The notes below the pieces were generated by a model, which was not told the DNA's origin, did no database searches, and saw nothing but the letters and a program-made list of their open reading frames with translations. Positions 60,340-64,000 of a stretch of DNA of 64,000 nt are shown here, in pieces. The translations under genes and the position numbers were made by a program. This DNA comes from Rhizobium sp. GN54 (lineage in GTDB: Bacteria; Pseudomonadota; Alphaproteobacteria; Rhizobiales; Rhizobiaceae): the NCBI RefSeq assembly GCF_021026345.1, contig NZ_JAJNCZ010000008.1, positions 1 through 64,000 on the forward strand. The letters run 5' to 3'. Each line of letters begins with the position of its first letter. Within the stretch, counting starts at the first letter, position 1.

Positions 60340-62676
60340 TCACATCCCCCGCAACCGCTCCACCGCCATCAGCACCCGCTCCGGCGTCGCCGGCGCATCC
60401 AGCTTCGGGCAGTGCCTGTACCCGGCGACGCTCGCTACCGCCATCGACAGCGCCTCCAGCACCGAGATCGCCAGCATGAAGGGCGGTTCGCCGACGGCCT
60501 TGGAGCGGCCGATCGTCGGCTCGGCGTTTTCCGACCATTCGGCCAGACGCACGTTGAAGATCTTCGGGCGGTCGGAGGCGAGGGGGATCTTGTAGGTGGA
60601 GGGCGCATGCGTGCGCAGCCGGCCCTTGTCGTCCCACCACAGTTCCTCCGTGGTCAGCCAGCCCATGCCCTGCACGAAGGCGCCCTCGACCTGGCCCTTG
60701 TCGATCGCCGGGTTCAGCGAGCGGCCGACGTCGTGGAGGATGTCGACGCGGTCGACCTGGTACTCGCCGGTCAGGGTGTCGATCGAGACTTCGGAGACGG
60801 CGGCGCCATAGGCGAAATAGTAGAAGGGCGAGCCCATCCCCTTCGCCCGGTCCCAATGGATCTTCGGCGTCTTGTAGAAGCCGGCGGCGGAAAGCTGGAC
60901 GCGGGCCATGTAGGCCTGCTTGATGAAATCGGGGAAGGGGACCAGTGTCTCGCCGATGCGGACGTGATGCGGCACGAAGGCGATTTCGTCCGGTGCCACG
61001 GCCCATTTTTCCGCTGCGAAGGCCACCAGCCGCTCCTTGATCTGGCGGGCGGCGTCGTATGCGGCCATGCCGTTGAGATCGGAGCCGGAGGAGGCGGCGG
61101 TGGCAGATGTGTTCGGCACCTTCGCCGTCGTCGTCGCGGTGATCTTCACGCTGGCGACATCGACCTGGAAGGCGTCCGCCAGGACCTGCGCCACCTTGGT
61201 GAACAGGCCCTGGCCCATCTCGGTGCCGCCGTGGTTCAGGTGGATCGAGCCGTCCTGGTAGACATGCACGAGGGCACCGGCCTGATTGTACCAGGTGGCG
61301 GTGAAGGAGATGCCGAACTTCACCGGCGTCAGCGCGATGCCCTTGCGGATGACGCGGCTTTTCGCGTTGAAATCGAGGATGGCGCTGCGGCGGGCCTGAT
61401 AGTCTGACGACCGCTCCAGTTCCTCGACGATGCGGGCTGTGATGTTGTCCTCGACCGGCTGGTGATAGGGCGTCAGCACGCGGTCGGAGCCCTTGTCGCC
61501 GTAGAAGTTTGCCTTCCGGATCTCCAGCGGGTCCCGGCCCAGCGCATAGGCGATCTCCTCGATGATGCGCTCGCCGCCGACCATGCCCTGCGGCCCGCCG
61601 AAGCCGCGAAAGGCGGTGTTGGAGACGGTGTGGGTCTTCAGCGGTTGCGAGGTCAGCTTCACGTCGGGGAAGAAATAGGCGTTGTCGGCGTGGAACAGGG
61701 CACGGTCGGTCACGGGGCCCGAGAGGTCGGAGGAGAAGCCGCAGCGGGCGGCGTAGTTGGCGCTGACCGCCCGGATGCGGCCTTCGTCGTCGAAACCGGC
61801 CTCGTAGGTGACGAGGAAATCGTGGCGCTTGCCGGTCGCCGTCATGTCCTCGTCGCGGTCGGGGCGGAATTTCACTGCGCGCTTCAGTTTCTTCGCGGCG
61901 ATCGCGGCGATCGCGGCGAACTGGTTCGACTGCGTCTCCTTGCCGCCGAAGCCGCCGCCCATGCGGCGCACCTGCACGGTCACCGCATTGGAGGGGACGC
62001 CCAGCGCATGGCCGACCATGTGCTGCACCTCGCTCGGGTGCTGGGTGGAGGACCAGACGGTGACCTCGTCGTCTTCGCCGGGGATGGCGAGCGCGATGTG
62101 GCCTTCCAGATAGAAATGGTCCTGGCCGCCGACGCGCATCTCGCCGGCGATCCGACGCGGCGAGGCGGCAAGGGCCGCTGTGGCATCGCCGCGCGAGAGC
62201 GTCAGCGGATCGGTGACGAGGGCGGCGCCGTTTGCCAGCGTGTCGGTCACGTCGGTGAAGTGCGGCAGGTCACGGTACTCGAACTTCGCCAGACGCGCCG
62301 CCCTGCGCGCCGCCTCGCGGGTGGTCGCGATCACGGCAAAGACCGGCTGGCCGTGGAACTCGACCCGGCCTTCGGCTAGCACCGGTTCATCGTGGCGGCC
62401 GGTCGGGCTGATGTCGTTATGGCCCGGCACGTCGACGCCGGTCATCACCCAGACGACGCCTGGCGCGGTGCGGACGGCGGAAAGATCCATGGAGAGGATC
62501 TCGGCATGCGCCCGGTCGCTCATGCCGAGTGCGGCATGCAGCGTGCCCTCGGGCTCGGGCATGTCGTCGATGTAATCGGCGCTGCCGGCGACGTGCTTGT
62601 GGGCGCTGTCATGGCGCAGCGGCGCGTGCATCGGCGCCGAAATCGTCTTGCGTTCCTCGAAGGCGGACTTGTCCAT
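60340..62676 (-). CDS. xdhB: Xanthine dehydrogenase molybdopterin-binding subunit XdhB
   Basis: This 778-residue subunit binds the molybdenum cofactor and oxidises hypoxanthine and xanthine to urate. It shows the family motifs GGGFGGKETQSN, TAFRGFGGPQGM, NHGGTEMGQGL and the active-site Glu in VGEPPFML. Its ATG shares bases with the xdhA stop (TGATG). The accessory chaperone xdhC, usually next, is not between this end and the repeats. Confidence 0.95.
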   Translation of the reverse strand: MDKSAFEERKTISAPMHAPLRHDSAHKHVAGSADYIDDMPEPEGTLHAALGMSDRAHAEILSMDLSAVRTAPGVVWVMTGVDVPGHNDISPTGRHDEPVLAEGRVEFHGQPVFAVIATTREAARRAARLAKFEYRDLPHFTDVTDTLANGAALVTDPLTLSRGDATAALAASPRRIAGEMRVGGQDHFYLEGHIALAIPGEDDEVTVWSSTQHPSEVQHMVGHALGVPSNAVTVQVRRMGGGFGGKETQSNQFAAIAAIAAKKLKRAVKFRPDRDEDMTATGKRHDFLVTYEAGFDDEGRIRAVSANYAARCGFSSDLSGPVTDRALFHADNAYFFPDVKLTSQPLKTHTVSNTAFRGFGGPQGMVGGERIIEEIAYALGRDPLEIRKANFYGDKGSDRVLTPYHQPVEDNITARIVEELERSSDYQARRSAILDFNAKSRVIRKGIALTPVKFGISFTATWYNQAGALVHVYQDGSIHLNHGGTEMGQGLFTKVAQVLADAFQVDVASVKITATTTAKVPNTSATAASSGSDLNGMAAYDAARQIKERLVAFAAEKWAVAPDEIAFVPHHVRIGETLVPFPDFIKQAYMARVQLSAAGFYKTPKIHWDRAKGMGSPFYYFAYGAAVSEVSIDTLTGEYQVDRVDILHDVGRSLNPAIDKGQVEGAFVQGMGWLTTEELWWDDKGRLRTHAPSTYKIPLASDRPKIFNVRLAEWSENAEPTIGRSKAVGEPPFMLAISVLEALSMAVASVAGYRHCPKLDAPATPERVLMAVERLRGM

Positions 62677-64000
62677 CACGCCACCTCCTCGAACCGCCGC
62701 AGTTGCGCCGTCTCGCCCGTTGTCTCCAGGTAGAACCGCGTCAGCAGGTTCCTAGCCGCGAGCATCCGGTAGGCGGCGGTGGCGCGCCAGTCGGTGAGGG
62801 GGGCGTAGTCCTTTTCCAGTTCGGCTGCCGCGGCCTGTGCAGCCGCTTCCGTCCATGGCCGTCCCATGAGGGCCGCCTCGGCATGGCTTGCGCGCTTCGG
62901 GGTGGCGGCCATGCCGCCGAAACAGATGCGGGCGTCCGAGACTGTGCCGGCTGTATCCAGCGACAGGCGGAAGGCGCCGCACAGCGCCGAGATATCCTCG
63001 TCACGGCGCTTGGAAATCTTGTAGACGGCGAAGCGGTCGTCTGCTTCCGGGGCGGGCACGAACAGGCTTTCGACGAATTCGCCGGGCCGGCGGTCCTGCT
63101 TGCCATAGGCGATGAAGTAGTCCTCGAGCGGCAGTTCGCGACGGCCGGCGGTCGAACGCAAGGTCAGGCGCGTGCCGAGCGCGATCAGCGGCGGCGGCGT
63201 ATCGCCGATCGGCGAGCCGTTGGCGATGTTGCCGCCGATCGTGCCCATGTTGCGCACCTGCGCGCCGCCGATGCGCTCGATCAGCGGGCGCAGGCCGGGC
63301 ACGAGGTCGCAGAGGGCTTCGCAGGCCTGCGCATAGGTGACGCCGGCGCCGATCGTCAGGCCTTCCGGTTTGCTCTCTATCGCCTGCAGTTCCGATAGAT
63401 GATTGATGAAGACGACGGGGTCGAGTTCGCGCATCTGCTTGGTCACCCACAGCCCGACATCGGTGGAGCCCGCGACCACGGTCGCCTTCGGCTCGGCCGC
63501 GAGCACCTCCCCCAGGGCTTCGGCGGAGGCCGGGACGACCACGCGGTTTCCGGTCCGGCCGAGATGGATCGTCTCATGTGGTGCGAGCGCTGCCAGCCTT
63601 TCCTTCACCGCCGCGCGCGTGCGCTCGATCGGGTCGAAAACGGTGCTCGGCCTGCTGGAAGCGACGGCTTCGGCGGCGGCCACGATCGGCTCGTAGCCGG
63701 TGCAGCGACAGAGATTGCCCTGCAGCGCCCGTTCGATCTCCGGCCGGCCCGGCCGGTCGCTGGCCAGCCAGAGCCCGTAGAGCGACATGACGAAGCCCGG
63801 CGTGCAGAAGCCGCACTGCGAGCCGTGGTGGTCGACGAGGGCCTGCTGTACCGGATGCAGCGTCCCGTCTGCGCCCGCAAGATGCTCGACGGTGACGACG
63901 TGGGTGGCGTTCATCGAGCCGAGCAGGCGGATGCAGGCGTTCACGCTCTCGTAGACGAGATCGCCGCCGAGGAGCCGGCCGACGAGGACGGTGCAGGCGC
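62676..64000 (-). CDS. xdhA: Xanthine dehydrogenase small subunit XdhA (partial)
   Basis: Partial: the N-terminus lies beyond the right edge (the frame stays open to position 64000). The visible 440 residues contain the second iron-sulfur cluster (QCGFCTPGF and CRCTGYEP) and the FAD-binding domain (VAGSTDVGLWVTKQ, IGGAQVRNMGTIGGNIANGSP). It transfers electrons from the molybdenum subunit to NAD+. The missing part should hold the first 2Fe-2S domain of about 50-60 residues. Confidence 0.94.
   Translation of the reverse strand, partial: ACTVLVGRLLGGDLVYESVNACIRLLGSMNATHVVTVEHLAGADGTLHPVQQALVDHHGSQCGFCTPGFVMSLYGLWLASDRPGRPEIERALQGNLCRCTGYEPIVAAAEAVASSRPSTVFDPIERTRAAVKERLAALAPHETIHLGRTGNRVVVPASAEALGEVLAAEPKATVVAGSTDVGLWVTKQMRELDPVVFINHLSELQAIESKPEGLTIGAGVTYAQACEALCDLVPGLRPLIERIGGAQVRNMGTIGGNIANGSPIGDTPPPLIALGTRLTLRSTAGRRELPLEDYFIAYGKQDRRPGEFVESLFVPAPEADDRFAVYKISKRRDEDISALCGAFRLSLDTAGTVSDARICFGGMAATPKRASHAEAALMGRPWTEAAAQAAAAELEKDYAPLTDWRATAAYRMLAARNLLTRFYLETTGETAQLRRFEEVA

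Overview
The window looks like Rhizobiaceae chromosome (Rhizobiales, Alphaproteobacteria). The evidence is GC-rich coding sequence, a complete chvE-gguABC sugar operon, xylose-type and inositol genes, rhizobial intergenic repeats, and a PuuD-type purine degradation cluster. I cannot fix the genus; an Agrobacterium, Rhizobium, Shinella or Ensifer relative would all fit.

Region 1 (1-17.8 kb) is the right-hand part of a siphovirus-like prophage. The plus-strand late genes run tape measure, two minor tail proteins, a K-like tail protein, two small proteins, a large J-like tail tip/fibre protein and two tail-fibre accessory proteins. An endolysin and holin candidates follow. Next comes a cargo segment (a DUF1254 secreted protein and a glycine-zipper lipoprotein). 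A minus-strand operon of eight small genes, including two excisionase/AlpA-like proteins and an XRE repressor, ends at a strong terminator. The prophage abuts the 3' end of a tRNA-Arg(CCG), the probable attachment site. No integrase, capsid, terminase or replication gene lies in the window, so the other end is to the left.

Region 2 (17.9-24.8 kb) carries xylFHG, a D-xylose-type ABC transporter, with a divergent ROK repressor gene and a perfect 23-bp palindrome between them. It also has an inositol 2-dehydrogenase gene preceded by a GGAA-N6-TTCC site like the published rhizobial IolR motif.

Region 3 (24.8-35.1 kb) holds a J-domain protein, the LysR regulator GbpR, and the operon chvE-gguA-gguB-gguC-KGSA dehydrogenase-sugar-acid dehydratase. 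ChvE/GguAB import arabinose or galactose. GguC, the dehydratase and the semialdehyde dehydrogenase supply the lower half of a non-phosphorylative pathway to 2-oxoglutarate. A terminator-like hairpin after chvE should favour binding-protein expression.

Region 4 (35.1-52.4 kb) is mixed housekeeping and accessory: an Asp-nucleophile alpha/beta hydrolase, the ATP-grasp/alpha-E/transglutaminase trio of unknown product, EamA and LysE exporters, a DEAD-box RNA helicase, a host-attachment protein, a cytochrome c, an orphan MttB-family methyltransferase, a large hybrid histidine kinase, a head-to-head mnmD and MnmC2-like oxidoreductase pair, and a PRC-barrel protein.

Region 5 (52.5-64 kb) is purine catabolism: puuE-uraD-allA-uraH on the plus strand and guaD, puuD, a LysR regulator and xdhB-xdhA on the minus strand. 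Together they cover guanine/hypoxanthine to xanthine, urate, 5-hydroxyisourate, OHCU, allantoin, allantoate and ureidoglycolate steps. xdhA runs off the right edge.
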